Positions 37,840 through 46,752 of a stretch of DNA of 64,000 nt are shown here, one piece after another (within the stretch, counting starts at the first letter, position 1; each line of letters starts with the position of its first letter). Under the pieces are notes generated by a model. The model ran no database searches, was not told the DNA's origin, and saw only the letters and a list, made by a program, of their open reading frames with translations. Position numbers and translations under genes: made by a program. The stretch is from NCBI GenBank assembly GCA_028873695.1, contig JAPPNU010000028.1, positions 1 to 64,000 on the forward strand. Reading direction: 5' to 3'. This DNA is from Gemmatimonadota bacterium (GTDB lineage: Bacteria; Latescibacterota; UBA2968; GCA-2709665).

Positions 37840-37868
37840 TTGACCGGAGGCCGTTTTGCGCTTACCTT
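37840..37868 (+). promoter_or_regulatory. promoter of the lut-like operon
   Basis: TTGACC (37840-37845), 17-bp spacer, TACCTT (37863-37868), about 50 bp before the lutC start. Confidence 0.55.
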
Positions 37869-37919
37869 GGTGGCGCCCGATCGGGGCAGCATTCAGGCGC
37901 TTTCGAAGGGGGCCGTGCT

Positions 37920-38486
37920 ATGGCGGCGGACGTAATTGAACGGTTTGTTTCGAAGTACGAAACGCTGTCGGGACGTGCGCATCTGGCACACGGCACCGAA
38001 TCCGCCGCCGAGGCGGTGCTTTCCGTGGTTCAGGACGCCGGAGGAACCCGGCTGGCCGCGGCCGGACTCCCGGATGAGCTGACGCGGACGCTGGAGCGGC
38101 GGTGTGCCCATGCGGGGGTCGAACTGTTGAAGCCGCCCTACGACGGCCGCACGCTCCCCGGCGCCATCGACGCCGCCCACGTCGGGGTATCCTGGGCGGA
38201 GTTCGCGGTGGCGGACGCCGGCGCGCTGGTTGAATTCGCGACAAACGACGCGACACGGCTGGTTTCCACGTTGCCGAGGATACATCTGGGGATCGTTCGC
38301 GCAGAGGAGATCGAGGAGTCGTTGCTGGACGCGGGACCGCGGATACGCGCGTTCATGGCGGCGCAGCCGGAAAACGCCACCGTAACGTTCATATCCGGTC
38401 CGAGCCGCACGGCGGACATCGAGATGCGGCTCACGTTGGGCGTACATGGCCCTGAGATGGCGCATGCGGTGATATTGGACGGTTAA
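37920..38486 (+). CDS. lutC: LUD-domain protein LutC/YkgG
   Basis: 188 residues from ATG 37920 (GAAGGGGG upstream). LUD features: GVSWAEFAVADAGALVEFATNDATRLVSTLPRIHLGIV and the closing GPSRTADIEMRLTLGVHGPEMAHAVILDG. LutC is the third subunit of the iron-sulphur lactate oxidation complex LutABC. The partner subunits follow 27 bp downstream as one fused polypeptide. Confidence 0.9.
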   Translation: MAADVIERFVSKYETLSGRAHLAHGTESAAEAVLSVVQDAGGTRLAAAGLPDELTRTLERRCAHAGVELLKPPYDGRTLPGAIDAAHVGVSWAEFAVADAGALVEFATNDATRLVSTLPRIHLGIVRAEEIEESLLDAGPRIRAFMAAQPENATVTFISGPSRTADIEMRLTLGVHGPEMAHAVILDG

Positions 38487-38513
38487 AACGCCAGGCACGA
38501 AAGGACGGGGATG

Positions 38514-40655
38514 ATGTTGAAGGGCCGGAGTCGGCGATTGGAAGAAAAGATCGATCATGCGCTGAAAGAGCGATCCAGCCGGACGGCGCTTTACCGCGCG
38601 ATGAAACGCGGCAGGGACAGCCGGCATCGGGCGGTTGGCGCGCTGCCTGGCGGGGAGGGGTTTCGCAACGCGGTTCGTTCCGTAAAGGTCCGGTGTCTCG
38701 ATCAGCAGGACGAACTGGTGGCGCAGTTTGCGCGGAAGGTACGGGAACGCGGCGCCAGGGTATTCATGGCGAACGACGGGCGCGACGCGATTTCGTACAT
38801 TCTGGACATTGTGAAAAAACGCGGCGCCAGGACCGTGGCCAAGTCCAAGTCGCTCACGAGCGAGGAAATCGAAGTGAATCATCCGCTGGAAGCGGCAGGC
38901 GTGGACGTGATCGAGACGGACCTGGGCGAGTTGATCATCCAGAAGGTGAATGAAAAACCCTTTCACCTCGTCTTCCCCGCGGTGCACAAGACGGCCGTGG
39001 AGGTGGCGGAGATCTTCCGGGAGGTAACGCAGCAGGACGTACCGCATGACGTCGACGCCATCATGAGGATCGTGCGCAAATATCTGCGTCCGATTTTTCT
39101 GAATGCCGATATCGGCATGACCGGCGCCAACGTGGGGGTGGCCGAGACCGGCGCCATCGTGATTGAGACGAATGAGGGCAATGCGCGACTCGTATCCAGC
39201 ATTCCCGACGTGCATATCTGCATCATGGGGCGGGAGAAAATCGTGGACACCGTGGAGGATGCATTGCAGATGATGCTGGCGCATCCCATCAGCGCCGTCG
39301 GGCAGCATCTGACGACGTACGTGACCATGATGGGGGGCAGATCTCCGCTGGGTGCGGGAGACGGGCGGGGACCGAGGGAGTCGCACATCATCATACTGGA
39401 TAACGGGCGCAGCAGGATGCGGGAAGATCCCCTGTTCAAGGATGCGCTGAATTGTATCCGCTGCGGCGCCTGTATGAATATCTGCCCCACCTACGGCGTG
39501 GTGGGCGGGCACACGTTTGGCTACATCTATCCGGGGCCGATCGGGATCCCATGGACGTCGGAAGTGCACGGACTGGACAAGGCCGCCGAATTCGCGCCGC
39601 TGTGCGTTTCCTGCGGGCTCTGCAAGGAGATCTGTCCGGCCGGAATCGATATTCCCATGATGATCGCCGGCGTGAAGGACCGGGACGGAGAGCAGAACGG
39701 GCATCCCCGTGTGAACCGGATTTTGATGGCGGCGGAGGGGATGGCGAAGTTCGGCTGCGCCACCGCGCCCGTTTCCAACTGGATGATGAGGAACGGGTTG
39801 TTCCGGTGGGCGATGGAGGCGTTTACGGGCATAGACCGGAGACGGGCGCTGCCCCCGTTCAGGCGGCAGACGCTGCCGAAGTGGTTCAGGAAACGGGGTG
39901 CGGTGCAGCGGTCGAAGGATCCGGTTCGCCGGGCGGTTTTCTTTGCGGATATTTTCGCGGCGTATAATGCGCCGGAACTTGGCCGGGCCGCGGTCGGGGT
40001 GCTGGAGGCGCTCGGGTGCGAGGTCATTATGCCCCGGCAGCGCGGCAGCGGCTATCCCTATATCGGATACGGCGACCTGAAACGGGCGGAGAAGCTGGCC
40101 GACGAGAACGTACGCCTGATGATGCCCCACGTCGAGGCCGGGTACGACGTTGTGGCCACGGAGCCGACGGCGGCCTATTGTCTCAAGGTGTCGTACCCCA
40201 AGCTGCTCCACGGCCGCGCGGATGCCCGGGCCGTGGCCGAAAGGACGTACGAACTGTTTGCTTACCTGGAAATGCTCGAAAACCTCGCCGGCGGCGGCGA
40301 ACAGACTGATCTTTACAAGGGGCGCCGGTTCGGATTCCACGTCTCGTGCCACCAGCGGCCCCTGGATGCCGGCCGGCAGGCGATGGACTATCTGAGACGC
40401 CGCGGCGCCCAGGTCGAACTGGTTGAGACGGGGACATGCTGCGGTATGGCGGGGACCTTCGGGATGAAGAAAGGCATGCTGGGATACGAACTCTCGCAGG
40501 CCGTGGGAGAGCCGCTGTTCCAGGCCTTTCAGGAAGCGAATGTGGATACCATCGTCACCGAAAGCAGCGTGTGCGCCATCCACCTGCGCGAGGGCACGGG
40601 CATCAACGTCATCCATCCGCTGGAACTGCTGATGGAACAGAAGGAATCCGTGTGA
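38514..40655 (+). CDS. LutB-LutA fusion: LUD, 2x[4Fe-4S] and CCG domains
   Basis: 713 residues. Residues about 60-300 are a LUD domain (HLVFPAVHKTAVEVAEIF, GVAETGAIVIETNEGNARLVSSIP). Two ferredoxin clusters follow, CIRCGACMNICP (C314/317/320/324) and CVSCGLCKEICP (C364/367/370/374). The C-terminal 250 residues carry a cysteine-rich CCG domain (VSCHQRPLDAG ... ETGTCCGMAGTFGMKKGMLGYE) that in LutA and GlpC-type subunits is separate. So the electron-transfer and CCG subunits are joined. Oxidation of lactate or a related 2-hydroxy acid to the keto acid is inferred. Last backbone gene before the accessory island. Confidence 0.88.
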   Translation: MLKGRSRRLEEKIDHALKERSSRTALYRAMKRGRDSRHRAVGALPGGEGFRNAVRSVKVRCLDQQDELVAQFARKVRERGARVFMANDGRDAISYILDIVKKRGARTVAKSKSLTSEEIEVNHPLEAAGVDVIETDLGELIIQKVNEKPFHLVFPAVHKTAVEVAEIFREVTQQDVPHDVDAIMRIVRKYLRPIFLNADIGMTGANVGVAETGAIVIETNEGNARLVSSIPDVHICIMGREKIVDTVEDALQMMLAHPISAVGQHLTTYVTMMGGRSPLGAGDGRGPRESHIIILDNGRSRMREDPLFKDALNCIRCGACMNICPTYGVVGGHTFGYIYPGPIGIPWTSEVHGLDKAAEFAPLCVSCGLCKEICPAGIDIPMMIAGVKDRDGEQNGHPRVNRILMAAEGMAKFGCATAPVSNWMMRNGLFRWAMEAFTGIDRRRALPPFRRQTLPKWFRKRGAVQRSKDPVRRAVFFADIFAAYNAPELGRAAVGVLEALGCEVIMPRQRGSGYPYIGYGDLKRAEKLADENVRLMMPHVEAGYDVVATEPTAAYCLKVSYPKLLHGRADARAVAERTYELFAYLEMLENLAGGGEQTDLYKGRRFGFHVSCHQRPLDAGRQAMDYLRRRGAQVELVETGTCCGMAGTFGMKKGMLGYELSQAVGEPLFQAFQEANVDTIVTESSVCAIHLREGTGINVIHPLELLMEQKESV

Positions 40656-40719
40656 ACATTTGCGGGTTGCCATTGTTCTTCGGGTGGTTGATATAAGAAT
40701 TATCCGGGAAACCAAACTT

Positions 40720-42636
40720 ATGTCCACTGCGACTCTGACCAGCCTTGCAATGTTGAAGGTTCAAGTTGACCAACGGCAGGACTACCTAGACTATCTTCGT
40801 CCGTTTATTCTTCAGGCACTAATCACCCACAGACCGGAACGCGTGACTGACTCCATCGTCCGGGATTTAATAAGGTCCGACTTCGGACTTGAAATTCCAG
40901 ATCGCGCAGTGCAAGTTGTGCTAAAGCGCATCTCGCGCCAATTTCCGCTGAAGAAAGAGTTCGGGATTTACAGGATCGACGGAGAGTTGCCCGATCCTCG
41001 CATTGGTAGCAAAAGGGCTGCCGCTTTGCGGCACATAGACGCAGTGATTTTAGGCCTACTCGATTATTCTAAACGCACCGGCAAGCCTATTGAAAGCAGA
41101 GATGACGCTGTGATGGCAATCTGTGCCTTCCTCACGCAGTTCGATATCCCGTGCCTGCGCGCGTACCTTCGCGGAACAGCAATTCCCACAATCAAGGGCC
41201 AATTCGACCCTGAGATCATTCTCGTTAGCAGATACGTAATTAGTCTGCAACGGACAAATCCAAATCTCTTTGAGAGCTTTGTGGTTGTCCTAAAGGGCCA
41301 CATGCTCGCAAACGCGTTGCTTTGTCCAGACCTTAGCAATGCCCCGAAAACATATAAAGGTGTTACATTTTATCTAGATACGCCACTTCTTGTTCGGCAG
41401 TTAGGAATTGAAGGAGAGCCAAGACAAGCGGCCGTCGACCACCTATTAAAGTTGCTTCTGAAACTCGGCGCTTCGGTTGCGACGTTTTCACACTCGCGTG
41501 ATGAGCTTGAGAGCGTGATTTCTGGGGCTGCGCAGTACATAGATTCACCCCATGGTCGCGGCGCTATCGTGATGGAATCACGAAGGCGCGGAACCACCAG
41601 ATCGGACCTACTGCTCTTAGTGGGACAGCTCGACGACAAGCTCAGGGATGCACAGATCGAGGTTCTCGACACGCCAGAATATGGTATGGACTTTCAGATA
41701 GACGAGGCGGCATTTGAGACGGCACTCGATGATGAAGTATCGTACCGCAATCCTCGTGCCAAAGAAAACGACATCAACTCTGTTCGCAGTATTTACGAAC
41801 TCAGAGCAGGATTGTCACCAAAAATCCTTGAGCGATCGAAAGCCGCGCTTGTCACCAGCAACCATGCGTTTTCTCGTGCCGCGTTTCAGTATGGACAGGG
41901 GCACGAGGCGGCTTCCTCCGTGTCGAGCGTAATCACAGATTTTAGCTTGGCCAACGTGGCATGGCTTAAGGCTCCGCTTGGGGCGCCAGGTGTTCCAAAG
42001 GGTGAATTATTAGCGTTCTCCTATGCAGCACTTCAACCATCGGCGGATCTATTGGAAAAGTACATGAACGAGATTGACAGACTCGAAAACCAAGGAAGGA
42101 TTACACCACGCGATCACCAACTTCTTCGAAGCAGCGAGTCAGCCCAAACGGAATTAATGAACCTGACGCTCGGGGAAGAGGACGCATTAACGGAATTGAC
42201 TATAACGGAGACGCTCAGGCGGGTGACGGAAGAGATCAAGAAGGAAGAAAGCGAAATATACAAGGTGGAACGAGCCGCGCATCAAGAAACACAAGAACAG
42301 CTGGTTGAGCAGCGTAGAATCAAGGACCAACTTCAACATCATGTATATTGGTCTTGCCGAAGGAAGTCCTCATTACTTGCTTGGTTTATATCGACCGTAA
42401 TCTCCCTGCTTCTCTTAACCGGCCTTGCTGCTGGTATAGGTTTGCAATCAGCCAATCCAATAATCGGAACAGTTTCTTGGCTAGCTTCGGGCTTTCTGAT
42501 TGTGTTGACACTGGCCAGCCTGTTATTCGGGACGACTGTGAGGCGCCTACACGAAGTATTGACGAATCGTTGCCTGACTTGGTTTATTGACCGACAATCT
42601 GACAAGTCAGGCGTAGATTTTTCGGAAATGCAATGA
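40720..42636 (+). CDS. PIN-like nuclease candidate with C-terminal membrane anchor
   Basis: 638 residues from ATG 40720. Residues 1-160 are helical and could be a winged-helix region. Residues about 213-410 resemble a PIN fold: FYLDTPLLVRQLG (D220), HSRDELESV (E262), ENDINSVRSIYEL (D351) and AALVTSNHAFSRAA as the fourth strand. A helical, coiled-coil-prone stretch (about 440-540) leads to two membrane helices (550-572 and 581-605) near the C-terminus. PIN domains are metal-dependent RNases; membrane attachment is unusual. GC is lower than the lut genes only 64 bp upstream. No named family comes to mind. A defence or toxin role is inferred from the R-M gene that follows. Confidence 0.7.
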   Translation: MSTATLTSLAMLKVQVDQRQDYLDYLRPFILQALITHRPERVTDSIVRDLIRSDFGLEIPDRAVQVVLKRISRQFPLKKEFGIYRIDGELPDPRIGSKRAAALRHIDAVILGLLDYSKRTGKPIESRDDAVMAICAFLTQFDIPCLRAYLRGTAIPTIKGQFDPEIILVSRYVISLQRTNPNLFESFVVVLKGHMLANALLCPDLSNAPKTYKGVTFYLDTPLLVRQLGIEGEPRQAAVDHLLKLLLKLGASVATFSHSRDELESVISGAAQYIDSPHGRGAIVMESRRRGTTRSDLLLLVGQLDDKLRDAQIEVLDTPEYGMDFQIDEAAFETALDDEVSYRNPRAKENDINSVRSIYELRAGLSPKILERSKAALVTSNHAFSRAAFQYGQGHEAASSVSSVITDFSLANVAWLKAPLGAPGVPKGELLAFSYAALQPSADLLEKYMNEIDRLENQGRITPRDHQLLRSSESAQTELMNLTLGEEDALTELTITETLRRVTEEIKKEESEIYKVERAAHQETQEQLVEQRRIKDQLQHHVYWSCRRKSSLLAWFISTVISLLLLTGLAAGIGLQSANPIIGTVSWLASGFLIVLTLASLLFGTTVRRLHEVLTNRCLTWFIDRQSDKSGVDFSEMQ

Positions 42637-42942
42637 GGAGTGTAGGGGTGATTCGTCGACAGTTTTCACGTTGCCGAGGTGGATGTTACGAATAAGGACC
42701 GCAAGTGGCGTCCTCGAAGTGAAAGGACGTCTGTTAAGGTACGAGATATGGAAACCTCCCTTGCGTACCCCTTGTAATGGAAAATCTTGTTTCTTCTCAC
42801 GCACGACATCGTGCTTCGCTATGACAGTGTAATCTCCCGATAATTTGCGAATATTGGCAGAGTTTGCTTACGTAACCTCGCTGAATCCCATAGAATGAGG
42901 CTTTTCGAGAAGAATACAATAGCCTAACAGAGAGAGAATCAA
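42637..42942. other. intergenic stretch between PIN-like and R-M genes
   Basis: About 305 bp, AT-rich; no gene. It presumably holds the promoter of the restriction-modification gene, but I cannot point to a convincing one. Confidence 0.4.
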
Positions 42943-45807
42943 ATGAGTAACGCAACCGAAACCGCCTATAATTTGTCACTAGCGCGTCTATTGCGTCATG
43001 AAGGCTTGAACGCTGAGGGAGAACAGCGACACTTTTTTGGTGAATCGCGTGGGCAGGCCGATGTGCTACTCGATTTCGATGATTACGCTGTTGTAATTGA
43101 AGCGGAGTTTGGAAATCCCGCCAAGGTGGATGCCGACAAGAGATTTCCCAAGACATCTCCAGCAATAGTAAACGGACTTCCAGTTCGTCTACTGGTTGCA
43201 ATCGGATACCCTAGACGACTTGCGAATCTCCCGGAAAGCGAAACCGCAGAAAACCTCGCCAAATGCAACGACCTGAGAATTGCCTACCGTTATTTCGGTA
43301 AACCGTGGCTCCAAGAAGCACAAGGAAGCGTAACTGATCTAGCGAGAGTGTTACATGATTATTGGATACAAAGCGATAGCGGTATCGGCATTGAAGAAAC
43401 GGTACAGAAAGCCGCATCAGCTATTAGGGAAGCAAGTGAAATTCTTGCACGAGTTGAACCGCATCGCAATGGTAACCAGGACGGACCGGCGACAAAGTCG
43501 TTGATCTGGCTTAACGCCATGTTGTTTCAGGAACTACTCGCGAGACACCTTGACACTTCATTGTTACCGCCTAAACATCGGGATGCCCGGATTCTTCGAC
43601 CTAACCCCGAAGCTGGTCCCAGCCATCTAGTACAACAGTGGATTGATATACTTGAGATAAATTGGTGGCCGATCTTCGAGATTGCAAAAGAAACTCTGAT
43701 TACAACGCCCGCGCCATCAAATAAAGAAGCATTGACGGTACTGAAGCGGGCTGCAGCGGAGATCGCGGAAACCGGCGTGATTCGACGACACGACGTGGCA
43801 GGAAGGGTATTCCACAGGTTATTGGATTCGCGCAAGTTTTTGGCGACAAATTACACCACAGTTCCAGCGGCCATAATTCTGGCTGGTCTGGCGTTCGACG
43901 ACCGCAGCCAATGCTGGAGGGGCGTTGATTTCTCAGACCCACATCATGTCTCGCAGTTGAAAATCGTGGACCCAGCCTGTGGTAGTGGTACATTGCTTAT
44001 GGCCGCGACTCAAGAAATCCTCAAAAGGGGACGCCGATTCAGGTCGGAGACGATAGAACAGCGGGAAGTCGTCCGGTCTATTATAGAAAAGGCCCTTTAC
44101 GGTTTCGACGTGGTACCTGCGGCGATTCATTTGGCGGCTTCCACACTCTGTATGGCCGAATCGCGGCAGGTAGTTAAGGCAATGAACCTGTTTCAAGTCC
44201 AACACGATATAGACAATGGCGTTGCACGTTTGGGAAGTTTAGACTTCCTATCCACTTCGCCAAGCAGCGGAAATGCTATGCGACTGTCCTTCTTTGATGT
44301 ACACAGGTCAATCCGCATGACCGGGACAGGAGAGAAAGAAGAAAACGTAGCTATCCCAGAGAACTGCCATTTGATTATCGCCAATCCCCCGTTCACGCGG
44401 GCGGGAGGACCGGGTGACGAAGATAATACTCATTGGAATCCGATCTTTGGATCGATGCTTGATTCGGACGATGCTACAGAAATGAAGTCCGCGCTCCGAA
44501 AGACATTGTCCAAGACGCCTGCCAGCCTATATGCCGGTCTCGGGTCGGCCTTCGTAGTGCTTGCACACGAAAAATTGCCTATTGGCGGGCGGATGGCGTT
44601 TGTGCTTCCAGCGACATCTCTAACAGGGAGCAGGTGGAGCGAAATCAGACGGCTACTGCTGAGCAACTATTGCGTAGATTGGATTGTTGTCAGTCACGAT
44701 AAAGAACATAGAAGCTCGGCAAAAGGTCTTCCAGGCCGACTAATGGTATCATTTTCAGAATCAACACGTTTGGGTGAGATCTTGATTATTGGCACCAAGA
44801 ATCCAAGTGAAACGCAACGCAACAGAGTGAGTTTCGTGAATTTAAGACGAAATCCAGTGGAGCCAATTGAGGCCATGAGGCTTACACGTAAACTCCTTGC
44901 TATGGACGAAGATAGTGTAACTCTTGAATCAAAGGCAATCGACATAGGCGGAGAAAATTGGGGTAGCATGATCCACGTTCCACAGTCAGAATTGACTGAC
45001 GGTGCATGGTCCTACGCGGCCTTTATGCAGACAGATTTGGTCGTGACCGCTAGTATGTTGCGTTCAGGTGCTTTAGGTCCGTCTGCCAGTCTTCCAATTT
45101 CAGAGGTCCGTAATCTCGCTGACCTAGGGCCTTATGAAATGCAAGTCAAGAATCCGAAACAGGGGTTGTTCAAGATATTCGAGACGGACGATCCATTGCG
45201 ACCGGGAATTCCTGCACTGTGGCATCACAAGTCGAATAGGATCAAGACGCTCGAGGTCCCCGCCAACGCTCGTCTCGAACGCCGTAGCGACAAAGATAGA
45301 TCAGCTCAAGACCGCATGCTGTTGCAACAGGGTATTTTGCAATTTCCAAGGGACCTACGTATGGCGCCACAACGACTGGCAGCCGTAATGGCCGAAGTTT
45401 CAATGTTGGGTATTTCGTCCTGGATTACCGTATTGATGCGGGAACCTGCACCGGGAAAGCAGGAAGCATTGTGTCTGTGGCTGAATTCGACCCTTGGGCT
45501 TCTGCTACGTATCGTGCATGGCAACCGACCATATCTGGGTCGCTCACGCATGCCCCATGAGTTATTGAGGTCATTTCCAGTACTTGATGTTGACAGGCTA
45601 TCGCCAAGTCAACTTGACGCGGCAGTCTCAGTTTATAGGGACTTGAAAAACCAACAACTACTGGGGTTTTGTGAAATCATAAATGACCCTGTCAGGTGCG
45701 AATTGAATGATCGCCTTTGTACCGAAGTTTTGGGTATAGATGTTGCATTAGTCCAAAGCCTAACGCGGCAACTTTCCCGTGAACCCACCATGCATGCTCG
45801 CCATTGA
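42943..45807 (+). CDS. single-chain restriction-modification enzyme (type IIG-like N6-adenine)
   Basis: 954 residues. Residues 1-70 contain a PD-(D/E)XK-like site (GQADVLLDFDDYAVVIEAEF: D40, E53, E55, then K61). Helical linker to about 300. N6-adenine methyltransferase core: motif I IVDPACGSGTLL (344-350) and motif IV IIANPPFTRAG (482-485), separated by the spacing of gamma-class enzymes. The C-terminal 300 residues (LPISEVRNLADLGPYEMQV..., SSWITVLMREP, LWLNSTLGLLLRIVHGNRPYLGRSRMPHELLRSFPVLD) look like the target-recognition part of Eco57I/BREX PglX-type enzymes. All functions in one protein, no separate HsdS or HsdR. Followed by a small gene in the same direction. Confidence 0.85.
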   Translation: MSNATETAYNLSLARLLRHEGLNAEGEQRHFFGESRGQADVLLDFDDYAVVIEAEFGNPAKVDADKRFPKTSPAIVNGLPVRLLVAIGYPRRLANLPESETAENLAKCNDLRIAYRYFGKPWLQEAQGSVTDLARVLHDYWIQSDSGIGIEETVQKAASAIREASEILARVEPHRNGNQDGPATKSLIWLNAMLFQELLARHLDTSLLPPKHRDARILRPNPEAGPSHLVQQWIDILEINWWPIFEIAKETLITTPAPSNKEALTVLKRAAAEIAETGVIRRHDVAGRVFHRLLDSRKFLATNYTTVPAAIILAGLAFDDRSQCWRGVDFSDPHHVSQLKIVDPACGSGTLLMAATQEILKRGRRFRSETIEQREVVRSIIEKALYGFDVVPAAIHLAASTLCMAESRQVVKAMNLFQVQHDIDNGVARLGSLDFLSTSPSSGNAMRLSFFDVHRSIRMTGTGEKEENVAIPENCHLIIANPPFTRAGGPGDEDNTHWNPIFGSMLDSDDATEMKSALRKTLSKTPASLYAGLGSAFVVLAHEKLPIGGRMAFVLPATSLTGSRWSEIRRLLLSNYCVDWIVVSHDKEHRSSAKGLPGRLMVSFSESTRLGEILIIGTKNPSETQRNRVSFVNLRRNPVEPIEAMRLTRKLLAMDEDSVTLESKAIDIGGENWGSMIHVPQSELTDGAWSYAAFMQTDLVVTASMLRSGALGPSASLPISEVRNLADLGPYEMQVKNPKQGLFKIFETDDPLRPGIPALWHHKSNRIKTLEVPANARLERRSDKDRSAQDRMLLQQGILQFPRDLRMAPQRLAAVMAEVSMLGISSWITVLMREPAPGKQEALCLWLNSTLGLLLRIVHGNRPYLGRSRMPHELLRSFPVLDVDRLSPSQLDAAVSVYRDLKNQQLLGFCEIINDPVRCELNDRLCTEVLGIDVALVQSLTRQLSREPTMHARH

Positions 45808-45820
45808 TCGGAGAGACAAC

Positions 45821-46138
45821 ATGAAACCGCAGCTTTTATTGTTACAAGAAAACGTGATAGTTCATGACGATCAACAGCCTTGTCAACAAACCCGTGGTTA
45901 TCGTGGAAGCAACGGAGAGCGATTATTTCACGTTCTGGGCATGCGATTAAAAAAAACACAGGATCCATCTAGCCACGGATTTGACCTAGCTATCGAACTC
46001 GATCTGTCTCGTTTGGCGACTTCAATAGATCCGAGAGTCAGTGAATCTAAAACGTCTACATGTTTTCTTCGATGTACTAGAGCGGATCTCTTGAATCTCT
46101 CTGAACAATTAACCAATATACTTTCTGATACGGAATAA
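45821..46138 (+). CDS. small uncharacterised protein downstream of the R-M gene
   Basis: 105 residues from ATG 45821 with GGAGAG 6 nt upstream, 13 bp after the R-M stop, so probably the same operon. No recognised domain; mixed alpha/beta, ending in an amphipathic helix (RADLLNLSEQLTNILSDTE). It could be a controller, inhibitor or accessory subunit. A hairpin follows its stop codon. Confidence 0.55.
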   Translation: MKPQLLLLQENVIVHDDQQPCQQTRGYRGSNGERLFHVLGMRLKKTQDPSSHGFDLAIELDLSRLATSIDPRVSESKTSTCFLRCTRADLLNLSEQLTNILSDTE

Positions 46139-46146
46139 CTGACTGT

Positions 46147-46179
46147 AGCTTCAGATTCAGAAATGAATCTGCGGAAGCT
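46147..46179 (+). terminator. hairpin after the R-M operon
   Basis: Two-part stem: AGCTTC+AGATTCA (46147-46159) with TGAATCT (46164-46170) and GAAGCT (46174-46179) around a GAAA loop. There is no T-run, so it may be a transcript-stabilising or rho-assisted end. Confidence 0.4.
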
Positions 46180-46752
46180 GCTGTTACTGAATTCATAGTG
46201 AAAGGATATCTCGAGCAGTAACTATGGCCATTGAGACAAAGAGTTTCGACTATACTTTACAGGTAGTGGGTGACGTATCTATGATTCTATTAATCGAAAT
46301 AATCCGATCCCTGGACGAGGAAGCTCTTGGTAGATTTTCAATAAAACGCTGAAGACTCCAAGGAATGGGCTACAGGAATAATGTCAGATGAATCGGATAG
46401 GGGTGCAAGACTCGTGAGTCTTGTGGACATGGTAATTGAAAAAACAAAAAAGGACGATCTGGCACACTAATCTGAAATACAGAATGAAAAAACTGCCCAC
46501 GGGTCTTTCGGAGACAAAGCCATGGGCAGTTTTGCGTACGTATACAAGGAAAGGACGACGCCAAAGACGTTCGTATTTCACTTGGCGTTACAATGAATCC
46601 CTTAGGGGGTACCATACGACGAGGGCTGAGATGCTTGAACTTAACATTGGTGCGGTGATCACATTTGGGTGGCTGACGTTTCCATTCGCCCAATTGCTGT
46701 CGCTGGCGATCAATCTGCCACGACGTCTACGTCAGGAAACTGGATGTTTCGA
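46180..46752. other. gene-poor stretch with a repeated element
   Basis: About 570 bp. A 42-codon frame at 46224-46352 has no ribosome-binding site and no homology I know. The main content is copy 1 of a direct repeat (separate entry). No tRNA or integrase. Confidence 0.45.
46416..46570 (+). repeat. direct repeat R, copy 1, with terminator-like hairpin
   Basis: Matches 51405-51572 in the same orientation. The best-conserved core is GGACGATCTGGCACACTxA followed by TCTGAAATACAG. Then comes a hairpin AAAACTGCCCA (46489-46499) / TGGGCAGTTTT (46523-46533) around GGGTCTTT..., and a diverged tail (AGGA.AGG.CGA.GCCA..GACGT). Identity drops outside these limits. Confidence 0.8.

Noticed and set aside
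37893..40727. Leftward 944-codon open frame opposite lutC/lutBA
   Set aside because: Shadow of two well-supported genes; no recognisable domain in the translation.
46224..46352. 42-codon frame after the R-M operon
   Set aside because: No Shine-Dalgarno sequence and no homology; kept only as a remark.
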